Source of the DNA: Clostridiales bacterium UBA1234
Lineage (GTDB): Bacteria; Bacillota; Clostridia; TANB77; UBA1234
DNA: 17,085 nucleotides
Reading direction: 5' to 3'
Assembly: GCA_002308995.1 (NCBI GenBank)
Contig: DBWQ01000024.1
Span: forward strand, 8,837-25,921
The notes under the pieces are model-generated. The model was not told the origin of the DNA. It was given only the letters and a program-made list of their open reading frames with translations, and ran no database searches. This document shows positions 1 through 6,013 of this stretch, piece after piece. A program made the position numbers and the translations under genes. Positions within the stretch are counted from its first letter, which is position 1, and each line of letters starts with the position of its first letter.

Positions 1-357
1 ATGAGAGAATTATTCTTACAAATTGTATACGGAAGAACACAAACGGCATTTTCTGAAAACGGCTTACCAGTTGGTGCTGGTCTTGAAGATTTAGGAAAAG
101 GCCATACAAGTCAAGTTGGTACGATTTATTCTAGTTCCCTTAAAGGGCCTCGTTATCTACAACTTGCAGAAGGCTATATTGTAGAATTAGGCTTAAGCGA
201 AGACGATGAAATTATTGGATATAAATACGTTCACATGGGTAAAATGATGGACAACATCAAAGCAGGAATGGACCCTATGGCTGCCATAGAAAAAGCAAGT
301 GGCACCTATGGTAGATTCGACGAAGCAGCTAAAAAGATTGATCCAAGAAAACAATAA
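1..357 (+). CDS. Fe-S cluster assembly scaffold protein (NifU-like), C-terminal part
   Basis: The reading frame is open at the left edge, so only the last 118 or so residues are seen; the ATG at the first base is probably internal. The fragment contains the stretches YGRTQTAFSE, GAGLEDLGKG, KGPRYLQLAEGY and ASGTYGRFDEAAKKIDPR, which I recognise from the C-terminal half of Clostridia proteins annotated as iron-sulfur cluster assembly scaffolds (NifU-related, usually about 230 residues). The cysteine-bearing N-terminal scaffold domain would lie outside the window, so metal-cluster ligands cannot be checked. The stop is followed after 15 bp by the GGGtGRT gene, with GGGGAGGG between them as its ribosome site, so the two are almost certainly cotranscribed. 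Assignment rests on remembered family resemblance, not on a visible active site. Confidence 0.65.
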   Translation: MRELFLQIVYGRTQTAFSENGLPVGAGLEDLGKGHTSQVGTIYSSSLKGPRYLQLAEGYIVELGLSEDDEIIGYKYVHMGKMMDNIKAGMDPMAAIEKASGTYGRFDEAAKKIDPRKQ

Positions 358-372
358 GGGGAGGGAAGAAAT

Positions 373-1377
373 ATGTCAGTTACATTTGAAAGTTATGAAA
401 GAAGAATTAATCAAATTAAACCAGTCATGGAACAATACGGCATCAAAGATTTTGATGATGCACTTAAAATCTGTACCGATAAAGGTTTTAATCCTTACGA
501 TATCGTAAAAGGAATTCAACCAATTTGTTTTGAAAACGCGTGCTGGGCATACACCTTAGGTGCTGCCATTGCTATCAAAAAAGGATGCACGAAAGCAAGT
601 GAAGCAGCTAAAGCTATTGGCGAAGGCTTACAAGCTTTTTGTATTCCAGGCTCTGTTGCAGATGATAGAAAAGTTGGTTTAGGCCACGGAAATTTAGCTT
701 CTATGCTACTTTCTGAAGATACTAAATGCTTTGCTTTCTTAGCAGGACACGAATCATTTGCTGCTGCTGAAGGTGCAATCGGTCTTGCAAAATCAGCTAA
801 CAAAGTTAGAAAAGAGCCACTTAAAGTTATCTTAAATGGTTTAGGAAAAGATGCGGCACAAATTATTTCAAGAATCAATGGATTCACTTATGTAAAAACA
901 GAATTTGATTTCTTCACTGGAAAAGTGAAAGTCGTAGAAGAAATCCCATATTCAAAGGGAGAAAGAAGTAAAGTAAGATGCTATGGTGCAAACGATGTTA
1001 GAGAAGGCGTTGCTATCATGTGGCTAGAAGACGTAGATGTATCTATCACAGGTAACTCTACAAACCCAACGAGATTCCAACATCCAGTGGCAGGAACGTA
1101 TAAAAAAGAGCGTTTCGAACAAGGCAAGAATTACTTCTCAGTGGCATCTGGTGGTGGTACAGGAAGAACCCTTCACCCAGATAACATGGCTGCTGGCCCT
1201 GCATCCTATGGTATGACAGATACAATGGGAAGAATGCACTCCGATGCACAATTTGCGGGAAGCTCTTCTGTACCTGCACACGTAGAAATGATGGGCTTAA
1301 TTGGTATGGGTAATAATCCAATGGTTGGCGCATCAGTTGCCGTTGCTGTTGCAGTTGAAGAAGCAATGAAAGGTTAA
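373..1377 (+). CDS. GGGtGRT family protein
   Basis: A 334-residue soluble protein with the family signature SGGGTGRTLHPDNMAAGPAS near residues 257-276, followed by YGMTDTMGRMHSDAQFAGSS. The length is typical of the GGGtGRT family, which is conserved in anaerobic Firmicutes and has no proven biochemical function. The glycine-rich motif and an earlier glycine-rich stretch (GHGNLASMLL) suggest a nucleotide, cofactor or metal-cluster binding fold, but that is inference. Translation starts at an ATG 8-9 bp after a GGGGAGGG site. The gene sits 15 bp behind the Fe-S scaffold gene and is followed by a strong terminator, so the pair forms the end of one transcription unit; the pairing hints at a role linked to Fe-S metabolism. 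Codon use is AGA-rich and regular, as in a well-expressed gene. Confidence 0.88.
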   Translation: MSVTFESYERRINQIKPVMEQYGIKDFDDALKICTDKGFNPYDIVKGIQPICFENACWAYTLGAAIAIKKGCTKASEAAKAIGEGLQAFCIPGSVADDRKVGLGHGNLASMLLSEDTKCFAFLAGHESFAAAEGAIGLAKSANKVRKEPLKVILNGLGKDAAQIISRINGFTYVKTEFDFFTGKVKVVEEIPYSKGERSKVRCYGANDVREGVAIMWLEDVDVSITGNSTNPTRFQHPVAGTYKKERFEQGKNYFSVASGGGTGRTLHPDNMAAGPASYGMTDTMGRMHSDAQFAGSSSVPAHVEMMGLIGMGNNPMVGASVAVAVAVEEAMKG

Positions 1378-1394
1378 AGTTAATTCCAAAAAAC

Positions 1395-1427
1395 AAAAGC
1401 AGTCCGAATACATCGGGCTGCTTTTTT
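1395..1427 (+). terminator. Intrinsic terminator after GGGtGRT gene
   Basis: AGCAGTCCGA and TCGGGCTGCT form a 10-bp stem with one U-G wobble and a 5-nt loop, flanked by an A-run upstream and TTTTTT downstream. It ends the Fe-S scaffold/GGGtGRT unit. Confidence 0.85.
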
Positions 1428-1472
1428 CTGCCTGAAATAAGCGCGCATGCTCTTATTTTTACGCTATGATTA

Positions 1473-2064
1473 TTACAATGATTCATTTGTTTCAATAAAA
1501 GTATATCCTGTTAAATCTGGCTTTTTAACATCCTCATCCGTTACCACATTATAGGATGCTTGATATTCTTCGATGATTTCGTACTCATTGCCTGTCTCAT
1601 CAATGCCTTTATTGATTGTTTTTAACACAGTACCTTTTTGAGCATCAACCCAAATCATGACGGATAGACTACTTTGTGTAAATTCGCCTACAACACACTT
1701 GGTTGCATTGTATGTTTCATAACCGAATCAATTTAAAATCATAGTTTTCTAAACCAGTACCATTTCCTTTATATGGTATCATACTATATGATTTGTATTT
1801 GGGAGACCAGGAAATACATTCTTTTGTTGTTGAATCAATAAAAGTATTAATTCCGTCGGCACCATATTGAACTGCTTTGCCACCTTTTATATACTTTTTG
1901 ATGGTATTGCTTTCTAATTTTACATTAGATACGTTTTCCAAGGAATCCATTAATGCTAAAAAATCGTTTTTAGACATATTAGAATTGTTTTGAAACAAGA
2001 ATATCCCGATGATAAACAAGATGAAAAGAAAAACTAAGCCAAGGATTATAGGAGTCTTTTTCAT
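1473..2064 (-). pseudogene. Membrane-anchored hypothetical protein, split by a one-base frameshift
   Basis: The upstream 115-residue part starts with an ATG behind AGGAAGG and opens with MKKTPIILGL and a hydrophobic run to about residue 24: a signal anchor, with no lipobox cysteine. It ends prematurely (FKLIRL, then TGA at 1717-1719). If one base of the CGG codon at about 1723-1725 is dropped, the frame continues without a stop through GYETYNATKCVVGEFTQS into a 61-residue downstream frame containing SVMIWVDAQKGTVLKTINKG and ending at 1473. The restored product would be 196 residues. The domain after the anchor (CISWSPKYKSY, then MIWVDAQKGTVLK) vaguely resembles LolA-like or extracytoplasmic lipoprotein folds, in which a strand of the form W-D-x-x-x-G follows a conserved tyrosine; I do not recognise a named family. 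A TTGATA/TATACT promoter lies upstream. Either a recent inactivation or a sequencing error. Confidence 0.75.
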
Positions 2065-2099
2065 ATGACATCAACACCTTCCTAAAGATTACGCCACCA

Positions 2100-2128
2100 A
2101 GTATATCACGTATTGAGTATATTATCAA
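2100..2128 (-). promoter_or_regulatory. Sigma-A-type promoter for the frameshifted gene
   Basis: Read on the minus strand: TTGATA, 17-nt spacer, TATACT. It is followed by about 30 nt of leader with AGGAAGG before the ATG. Confidence 0.7.
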
Positions 2129-2133
2129 TATTT

Positions 2134-2163
2134 CCGGACTTGAGGACGTCCATGAAAAGTCTG
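2134..2163 (+). repeat. 26-nt GGACGTCC element, copy 1
   Basis: Core GGACTTGAGGACGTCCAT followed by GAAAAGTC; preceded by CC and followed by TG. The central GGACGTCC is self-complementary, and the outer GGAC/GTC ends can pair. It aligns without gaps with four other copies in this window. It lies just upstream of the minus-strand promoter of the frameshifted gene. Confidence 0.75.
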
Positions 2164-2169
2164 TTTTTG

Positions 2170-2223
2170 AAAAAGGAGTGTCCCTTTATGTGCGAAATTG
2201 CACATAAAGGGACACTCCTTTTT
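2170..2223. terminator. 24-bp perfect hairpin, probable terminator
   Basis: Two 24-nt arms (2170-2193 and 2200-2223) are exact reverse complements around a 6-nt loop GAAATT; the arms begin AAAAAGGAGTGTCCC and end GGGACACTCCTTTTT. With A/T runs on both sides it can stop transcription on either strand. It lies 17 bp beyond the stop of the minus-strand 93-residue gene, so that gene is the likely client. The sequence is shared with the terminator near 3401-3443 (22 of 25 positions). Confidence 0.8.
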
Positions 2224-2240
2224 GGGGGCTCTTTTCTTTT

Positions 2241-2522
2241 TCACGGGTGGCTGATAAACCTATGATTCAGCTGGTGGCCCTCTATTTTGAAGTAGGAAAG
2301 AAAGCAGCTTTCCACTTCTGCGAGGGTGGTGCACTTTACCACCTGACCACTAGCAGAAACGACCACGTACCCTTTTTCGGTAACGATGGCGACCACTCTT
2401 ATCTCTGCACTTTCTGCCATGCTAATACAAAGCGGAAAGGTAGAAACGGCGCCAATAGGATTTTGAATCTCATCCATCAGCTCGTCTAGCAGGCTTTTGA
2501 GCGCTTCAAACCGAGCTTCCAT
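2241..2522 (-). CDS. Hypothetical 93-aa protein, G+C-rich orphan
   Basis: The start at 2522 is chosen because AGGAGGA lies 7 nt upstream; the frame is open further upstream but has no site there. The protein begins MEARFEALKSLLDELMDE (amphipathic helix), then IRVVAIVTEKGYVVVSASGQVV, an alternating pattern suggesting a beta-hairpin, and ends LSYFKIEGHQLNHRFISHP. No transmembrane segment, no catalytic motif, and I do not recognise the family. Two 60-base lines I counted are 48-52% G+C, against about 35% in neighbouring genes, and codons such as CTG, GCG and GTG are used, which suggests foreign origin. It has its own promoter (TTGATT/TATAAT) and a hairpin terminator, so it is a free-standing unit. 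A competing plus-strand frame across the same bases has no ribosome site and was rejected. Confidence 0.6.
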   Translation of the reverse strand: MEARFEALKSLLDELMDEIQNPIGAVSTFPLCISMAESAEIRVVAIVTEKGYVVVSASGQVVKCTTLAEVESCFLSYFKIEGHQLNHRFISHP

Positions 2523-2611
2523 TTTAAAATCCTCCTGTAATACAGATGTGTAGATAAATCTTTGTTGCCTGTGCGTAAGGATAATAATCAAAAATCTATC
2601 AGTTTGAAGGC

Positions 2612-2640
2612 ATTATATAGCATTTTTGCAGAATAATCAA
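2612..2640 (-). promoter_or_regulatory. Sigma-A-type promoter for the 93-aa orphan
   Basis: On the minus strand: TTGATT, 17-nt spacer, perfect TATAAT. It would give a leader of about 85 nt before the ATG at 2522. Confidence 0.7.
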
Positions 2641-2654
2641 TAGATAAAAAAGCC

Positions 2655-2683
2655 TTTCAGATTAGAAAATGTTGTGATATACT
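2655..2683 (+). promoter_or_regulatory. Extended -10 promoter reading into the 142-nt repeat
   Basis: TTTCAG, 17-nt spacer, TATACT, with TGA directly before the -10 (extended -10). The predicted start near 2690 falls at the first base or two of the 142-nt repeat, so the element may be transcribed as its own RNA or as the leader of the 146-aa gene. The -35 is poor. Confidence 0.45.
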
Positions 2684-2691
2684 GAAAAAAG

Positions 2692-2833
2692 CGAACAAGA
2701 GGGACGCTCGATTTTGGTCGGAACGCATTTTTAGAATCCTTCTCGCAGAAGACTTTCAAGACATGCTTTGCGACCAAAAGGGACAGACCTTCTAAAAGCG
2801 TTCAGCGGCAAGGAGTTTAAAATACAAAAAACA
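2692..2833 (+). repeat. 142-nt structured repeat, copy A
   Basis: Begins CGAACAAGAGGGACGCT and ends TACAAAAAACA. It aligns without a gap to copy B over all 142 positions with about 110 identities. Arms TTTTGGTCG (2712-2720) and CGACCAAAA (2771-2779) are exact complements separated by 50 nt. A second pair, GAACGC plus TTTTAGAA (2721-2736) with TTCTAAAA plus GCGTTC (2790-2803), interleaves with the first, so the two would form a pseudoknot or be mutually exclusive. An inner CTTC/GAAG hairpin (about 2739-2751) and AATCCTT/AAGGAGTT are further possible stems. No reading frame. It fills much of the gene-free stretch 2640-2954. Confidence 0.8.
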
Positions 2834-2853
2834 AAGGGTTTTTATAAAAAAAT

Positions 2854-2880
2854 GGACTTTTAATGGATGCCCAAAAGTCC
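2854..2880 (-). repeat. 26-nt GGACGTCC element, copy 2 (inverted)
   Basis: On the minus strand: GGACTTTTGGGCATCCAT then TAAAAGTCC. The ends GGACTTTT and AAAAGTCC form an 8-bp perfect stem. It lies 20 bp beyond the 142-nt repeat copy A. Confidence 0.7.
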
Positions 2881-2908
2881 GCAATATAAAAAGAATGTTT
2901 AATTTAGT

Positions 2909-2928
2909 GAACAATGTTTAGGTTGTTC
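2909..2928. promoter_or_regulatory. Dyad upstream of the Cys-rich gene, possible operator
   Basis: GAACAA, 8 nt, TTGTTC: a perfect 6-bp inverted repeat 26 bp before the start codon. An AATGTTTA direct repeat (2894-2901 and 2913-2920) overlaps it. No convincing -10/-35 pair could be fixed around it, so the operator reading is a guess. Confidence 0.35.
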
Positions 2929-2954
2929 TAATTATTTTAAAAGGAGGAAAAAAC

Positions 2955-3395
2955 ATGGAATCTTTATGTGGTGCAGATTGTAGTAATTGTGAGTATGGTA
3001 AAAATGGTGGATGTCCTGGGTGCGTGAATACCAATGGTTGTCCATTTGGAAAACAATGTAGTATTGCAAAAATCATTTTAGAAGAGGGAAAAGAAGCATA
3101 TGAAGCATTCAAACAACAGTTAATAGAAGAAGTAAATCATTTAGGCATTGAGAAAATGCCACCGATTGCAACACTCGTTCCATTAAACGGTGCATTTGTG
3201 AATCTAGCATATCCACTTCCAAACGGAGAAACTGTCAAATTTTTAAAAGATGATGAAATGTATTTGGGCATGCAAGCAGAGGTTGAGGGAGAAAAACGAT
3301 GCTTTGGAGTCATTGCAAGCCGTGAATTTATCCTCGTTTGCGAGTATGAAGAAAACGGAGCAAATCCGGAATTAATTCTATTCCAGAAAAGATAA
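2955..3395 (+). CDS. Cysteine-rich DUF3795-like protein
   Basis: A 146-residue protein with seven cysteines packed in the first 35 residues (5, 9, 12, 20, 23, 29, 35; CGADCSNCEYG, CPGCVNTNGCP, FGKQC). This resembles the N-terminal cysteine pattern of DUF3795-type proteins, small presumed zinc- or Fe-S-binding proteins of anaerobes. The remaining residues (IATLVPLNGAFVNLAYPLP to the end) look like a small alpha/beta domain without a recognised motif. The start follows AAAGGAGG by 9 nt. It is a single-gene unit: repeat DNA and a candidate operator lie upstream and a terminator follows within 10 bp. The metal-binding role is inferred from the cysteine spacing only. Confidence 0.6.
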   Translation: MESLCGADCSNCEYGKNGGCPGCVNTNGCPFGKQCSIAKIILEEGKEAYEAFKQQLIEEVNHLGIEKMPPIATLVPLNGAFVNLAYPLPNGETVKFLKDDEMYLGMQAEVEGEKRCFGVIASREFILVCEYEENGANPELILFQKR

Positions 3396-3398
3396 GAA

Positions 3399-3443
3399 AC
3401 AAGAGCGCACAAAAAGGATTGTCCCTAAATGTGCGCTTTTTTC
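3399..3443 (+). terminator. Intrinsic terminator built from a hairpin repeat
   Basis: AGCGCACA (3404-3411) pairs with TGTGCGCT (3430-3437), extended by A-T and wobble pairs, followed by a T-run. The 18-nt loop contains GGATTGTCCCT. The 3' half shares 22 of 25 positions with the first arm of the 24-bp hairpin at 2170. The T-run abuts the -35 box of the next promoter. Confidence 0.75.
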
Positions 3444-3480
3444 TTGACAAATGTTATATAGTGTTATATACTGTTATATG
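3444..3480 (+). promoter_or_regulatory. Promoter with three tandem 10-bp operator repeats
   Basis: TTGACA (3444-3449), 17-nt spacer, TATACT (3467-3472). From 3451 the spacer, -10 and start region consist of three head-to-tail 10-mers with the shared core TGTTATAT: ATGTTATATA, GTGTTATATA, CTGTTATATG. Within them, TATATA-GTGT-TATATA also forms a dyad. A GntR regulator is the first gene downstream, so binding here would shut its own operon; the 10-bp period places repeats on one face of the helix. Confidence 0.8.
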
Positions 3481-3496
3481 CAAGGAGGAAAATCCT

Positions 3497-3877
3497 ATGA
3501 AGATGATTATTAGTAATAGCAGTAGCACTCCTATTTACGAGCAGATTAAGAATTCTATTATCCAGCAAATTATGAACGATGAACTAAAAGAAGATGAGGC
3601 AATTCCGTCGATTCGAAGCCTGGCACAAGATATTAAAATTAGTGTGATGACGATTAAAAAGGCCTATGATGAACTAGAACAAGAAGGGTATATTATCTCG
3701 AGGCAGGGGAAAGGTACGTTTGTAGCGCCTAAAAATACGGAGCTGGCGAAAGAAAAAGCACAACAAGAGATTGAAGAGCATATCTCAAAAATTGTGGAGC
3801 TTTCTAAAAAATATCAAATTCCACAAAAAGAGATTTTAGATATTTTTAATTTGTTTGATAGGGGTGAGGAAGAATGA
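3497..3877 (+). CDS. GntR-family regulator, YtrA-like
   Basis: The start at 3497 follows AAGGAGG by 8 nt; an upstream extension of the frame would run through the promoter. The 126-residue protein is short, as in the YtrA subfamily of GntR: an N-terminal winged helix (PIYEQIKNSIIQQI, IPSIRSLAQDIKISVMTIKK, LEQEGYIISRQGKGTFVAP) and a C-terminal helical tail of about 45 residues instead of an effector domain (EIEEHISKIVELSKKYQI). YtrA-type proteins repress the ABC transporter operon they head, usually being released by membrane or cell-wall stress. Here the stop overlaps the ATPase start (ATGA), and the promoter carries triple 10-bp repeats, so autoregulation is likely. The inducing signal cannot be told from sequence. 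Confidence 0.92.
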   Translation: MKMIISNSSSTPIYEQIKNSIIQQIMNDELKEDEAIPSIRSLAQDIKISVMTIKKAYDELEQEGYIISRQGKGTFVAPKNTELAKEKAQQEIEEHISKIVELSKKYQIPQKEILDIFNLFDRGEEE

Positions 3878-4749
3878 AAAATGCTATCGAGGTGAAAAAT
3901 TTAGAAAAAAGATATGATGATTTTACACTTAAAATTGATGCATTAAATATCCCATCGGGGCAGATTATTGGCCTAATTGGTGAGAATGGTGCCGGCAAAA
4001 CCACGTTTATTAAATCTATTTTAAACATTGTTCACAAAAATAGTGGCGAGATTAAACTATTTGATAAGGATTTGTCAAGCGAAGAGTTAAGCATTAAAGA
4101 AGAAATTGGTGTGGTGCTTGATGATACTTTCTTTCCAGAAATTTTAACAGCCAAAAACATTGATACGATTATGAAAGATGTTTTTAAAAACTGGGATAGC
4201 AAGCTATTTTACGAGTATTTAAAAGACTTTGGTATTAAAGATAATCAGGTATTAAAAACGCTTTCGAAAGGGATGAAAAAGAAGGTGGAAATTGCGACAG
4301 CCCTTTCCCATCATCCAAAGCTTTTAATTTTAGATGAAGCCACGAGTGGCCTAGACCCCATTGTGAGAAGTGAAGTATTAGATTTGTTTTTAAAATTTAT
4401 TGAAGATGATGACCACACCATTTTGCTTTCTACGCATATTACCAGTGACTTAGAGCATGTGGCAGATCACATCGTGTTTATCGATAAAGGTAAGATTGTT
4501 TTAGAAAAAGCAAGAAACGAAATCACCGATAACTATGGCATTATCAAATGCGAGTTAAAAGACTTTGAAAGCATCGATAAATCCGATATTGTAGCCTATA
4601 AAAAGAATAAATATGACTGCGAAATTTTGGTAGCAGATAAAATAACCTGTGCCAAGAAGTATCCTAATTTTGTGATGGATAAAATCACGCTAGAAGACTT
4701 AATGCTATTAATGATTAAGGGGGTGAAGTATCATGATGGGAATGATTAA
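3874..4749 (+). CDS. ABC transporter ATP-binding protein
   Basis: A 291-residue ABC ATPase with all motifs: Walker A GENGAGKTT (residues 36-44), signature LSKGM (130-134), Walker B LLILDEA (150-156), the D-loop region SGLDP (158-162), and switch histidine H188 in STHI. The LSKGM variant of LSGGQ is usual in drug, lantibiotic and YtrB-like exporters. About 90 residues after the nucleotide-binding domain form a C-terminal extension without motifs, again usual in this group. The gene overlaps the GntR stop by 4 bp and the permease start by 17 bp, so translation is coupled. It should energise the permease below, probably exporting a hydrophobic compound or protecting the envelope; the substrate is unknown. 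Confidence 0.94.
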   Translation: MKNAIEVKNLEKRYDDFTLKIDALNIPSGQIIGLIGENGAGKTTFIKSILNIVHKNSGEIKLFDKDLSSEELSIKEEIGVVLDDTFFPEILTAKNIDTIMKDVFKNWDSKLFYEYLKDFGIKDNQVLKTLSKGMKKKVEIATALSHHPKLLILDEATSGLDPIVRSEVLDLFLKFIEDDDHTILLSTHITSDLEHVADHIVFIDKGKIVLEKARNEITDNYGIIKCELKDFESIDKSDIVAYKKNKYDCEILVADKITCAKKYPNFVMDKITLEDLMLLMIKGVKYHDGND

Positions 4750-5362
4750 AAAAGATTTATTGATGGTAAAAAACAATTTCAAAACTTTTCTCATTTCGCT
4801 TGCATTATTCGTCATGTACACGGTTTTATTTGATATTGATATGACATTTTTTCTTCCCTTCATGGCATTCATGATTTGCATGTCCACACTCAATTACGAT
4901 GATTTTAATCACTGGCATGCCTACGCCATTTCGCTTCCACAAGGAAGAGTGAATGTGGTAAAATCAAAATACGTGGTAACCATTATTTTAACAATATTAA
5001 TGACGGTTGTTGGTGTTTTGTTTAGCCTTGGGATTAGTTATTATAAGGGCACTGTGAATTTAGAAGAAAGCATTTCATCTGCAATAGGCGTTTTATTTGC
5101 GGTACTTTTGCTCATGAGTATCTTATATCCTATTTTATTTAAATTCGGTGCTGAAAAGGGCAGAATGGCCATGGGAATCATTGGGCTAAGCGCGGTTGGC
5201 ATCACGATTCTATTCACAAAACTAGTGCATGTAGAAATATCTGAAAGCATCATCACATTTTTAGAAACCTATTTGCCAGTACTATTCATCTTGGCTTCTA
5301 TTTTGATGCTTAGTATTTCTTACGGTATCTCTAAAAAGATATACGCCAAAAAAGAGTTTTAA
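4733..5362 (+). CDS. ABC-2 type transporter permease
   Basis: A 209-residue polytopic membrane protein with about six hydrophobic spans (near residues 18-34, 38-50, 81-103, 118-136, 146-162, 181-197). The cytoplasmic stretch DFNHWHAYAISLPQGRVNVV followed by KSKY matches the pattern of the ABC2_membrane_5 permease family, where W..Y..SLP..R..VV.SKY follows the second span. The start at 4733 has AGGGGGTG 7 nt upstream; two more ATGs follow within 10 bp. It is the last gene of the GntR-ATPase-permease operon and is closed by a terminator 6 bp beyond its stop. The permease would pair with two copies of the ATPase, as a half-size exporter. Confidence 0.87.
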   Translation: MMGMIKKDLLMVKNNFKTFLISLALFVMYTVLFDIDMTFFLPFMAFMICMSTLNYDDFNHWHAYAISLPQGRVNVVKSKYVVTIILTILMTVVGVLFSLGISYYKGTVNLEESISSAIGVLFAVLLLMSILYPILFKFGAEKGRMAMGIIGLSAVGITILFTKLVHVEISESIITFLETYLPVLFILASILMLSISYGISKKIYAKKEF

Positions 5363-5367
5363 AAAAG

Positions 5368-5402
5368 TACCCTCTGTGAAGAAACACAGGGGATATTTTT
5401 TT
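5368..5402 (+). terminator. Intrinsic terminator of the ABC operon
   Basis: CCTCTGTG and CACAGGGG form the stem with a 5-6 nt AAGAA loop, then a run of seven T. Confidence 0.85.
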
Positions 5403-5470
5403 ACATATTTACACTGCTAGTTGATTTATGATACGATAATGATGAACATTAAAAATGAGGGGAAAAAAGA

Positions 5471-5860
5471 ATGATTAATATTATGGGTGTTTTAATGGCA
5501 GGCATCGTGATGGGTGTATTTTACTTTATTATGGAGAATAATTGGTCCTATTGGGCATATGTAGGTATTTACGTAGGTATTTATACCGTTGGTGCTATTC
5601 TTAGTATTTTTATTGATATAGCTATGACGGATAGCATGATGATTGAGTTTTATTTTGGTGAACTCTTTTTAGCTTACGTTCTCACACTTATTTTAAGTAT
5701 TATTAGTTATGCTTTAATTGGTATGGCAGTAGTGTATATACTAGATTCGATGAAAGGAACCGATAAAAAAACTTTTGTCGCTGTTGGTGTTATTACTCAG
5801 GTTATTCTCACAATTGTTGTTAACCAAGTGATTGGAGGAATTGTATCAATCTTTGTTTAA
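5471..5860 (+). CDS. Small membrane protein with four predicted spans
   Basis: A 129-residue, very hydrophobic protein with probable transmembrane helices near residues 4-21, 27-48, 66-90 and 101-127, and short charged loops (DSMKGTDKKT near residue 92). No signature residues, and I do not recognise the family; it has the look of small four-helix integral proteins common in Clostridia. Start by AGGGG 8-9 nt upstream. A possible promoter (TTTACA, 18 nt, TACGAT with TG before it) lies at 5408-5437 but is weak. The gene stands alone between two terminators, with a GGACGTCC repeat just after its stop. Confidence 0.75.
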   Translation: MINIMGVLMAGIVMGVFYFIMENNWSYWAYVGIYVGIYTVGAILSIFIDIAMTDSMMIEFYFGELFLAYVLTLILSIISYALIGMAVVYILDSMKGTDKKTFVAVGVITQVILTIVVNQVIGGIVSIFV

Positions 5861-5866
5861 AGTGAA

Positions 5867-5897
5867 GGACTATGGAACGTCCATAAAAAGTTCAGTC
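5867..5897 (+). repeat. 26-nt GGACGTCC element, copy 3
   Basis: GGACTATGGAACGTCCATA then AAAAGTT. ATGG and CCAT pair around AACGT. It starts 6 bp after the stop of the four-span membrane protein gene and 15 bp before its terminator. Confidence 0.7.
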
Positions 5898-5911
5898 TTA
5901 GTTAAAGATTA

Positions 5912-5953
5912 AAAGGCAGTGGAAAGAATAAATTTCTACTGCCTTTATTTTTT
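5912..5953 (+). terminator. Intrinsic terminator
   Basis: AAAGGCAGT/ACTGCCTTT form a 9-bp stem, extended by GAAA/TTTC after a mismatch; the stem runs into TTTATTTTTT. Confidence 0.85.
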
Positions 5954-5980
5954 GTGCTGTTTGCGAAATCCTAATATTTG

Positions 5981-5989
5981 TGATAGAAT
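5981..5989 (+). promoter_or_regulatory. Extended -10 element before the acetyltransferase gene
   Basis: TGATAGAAT fits TGn-TAnnAT, 24 bp before the start codon. An upstream TTTGCG at 18 nt is a poor -35. Confidence 0.4.
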
Positions 5990-6013
5990 TTCCTTCGAAG
6001 GGGGAATAATCAG

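Noticed and set aside
516..887. Minus-strand frame opposite the GGGtGRT gene
   Set aside because: Complement of a highly conserved coding gene with regular codon use; no start signals.
1058..1495. Minus-strand frame opposite the end of the GGGtGRT gene
   Set aside because: Overlaps the conserved motif region and the terminator; it has no ribosome site and low-complexity glutamine-rich content typical of shadows.
2247..2489. Plus-strand 80-residue frame over the G+C-rich orphan
   Set aside because: It starts at GTG with no ribosome site or promoter, while the minus-strand gene on the same bases has AGGAGGA, TTGATT/TATAAT and a terminator.
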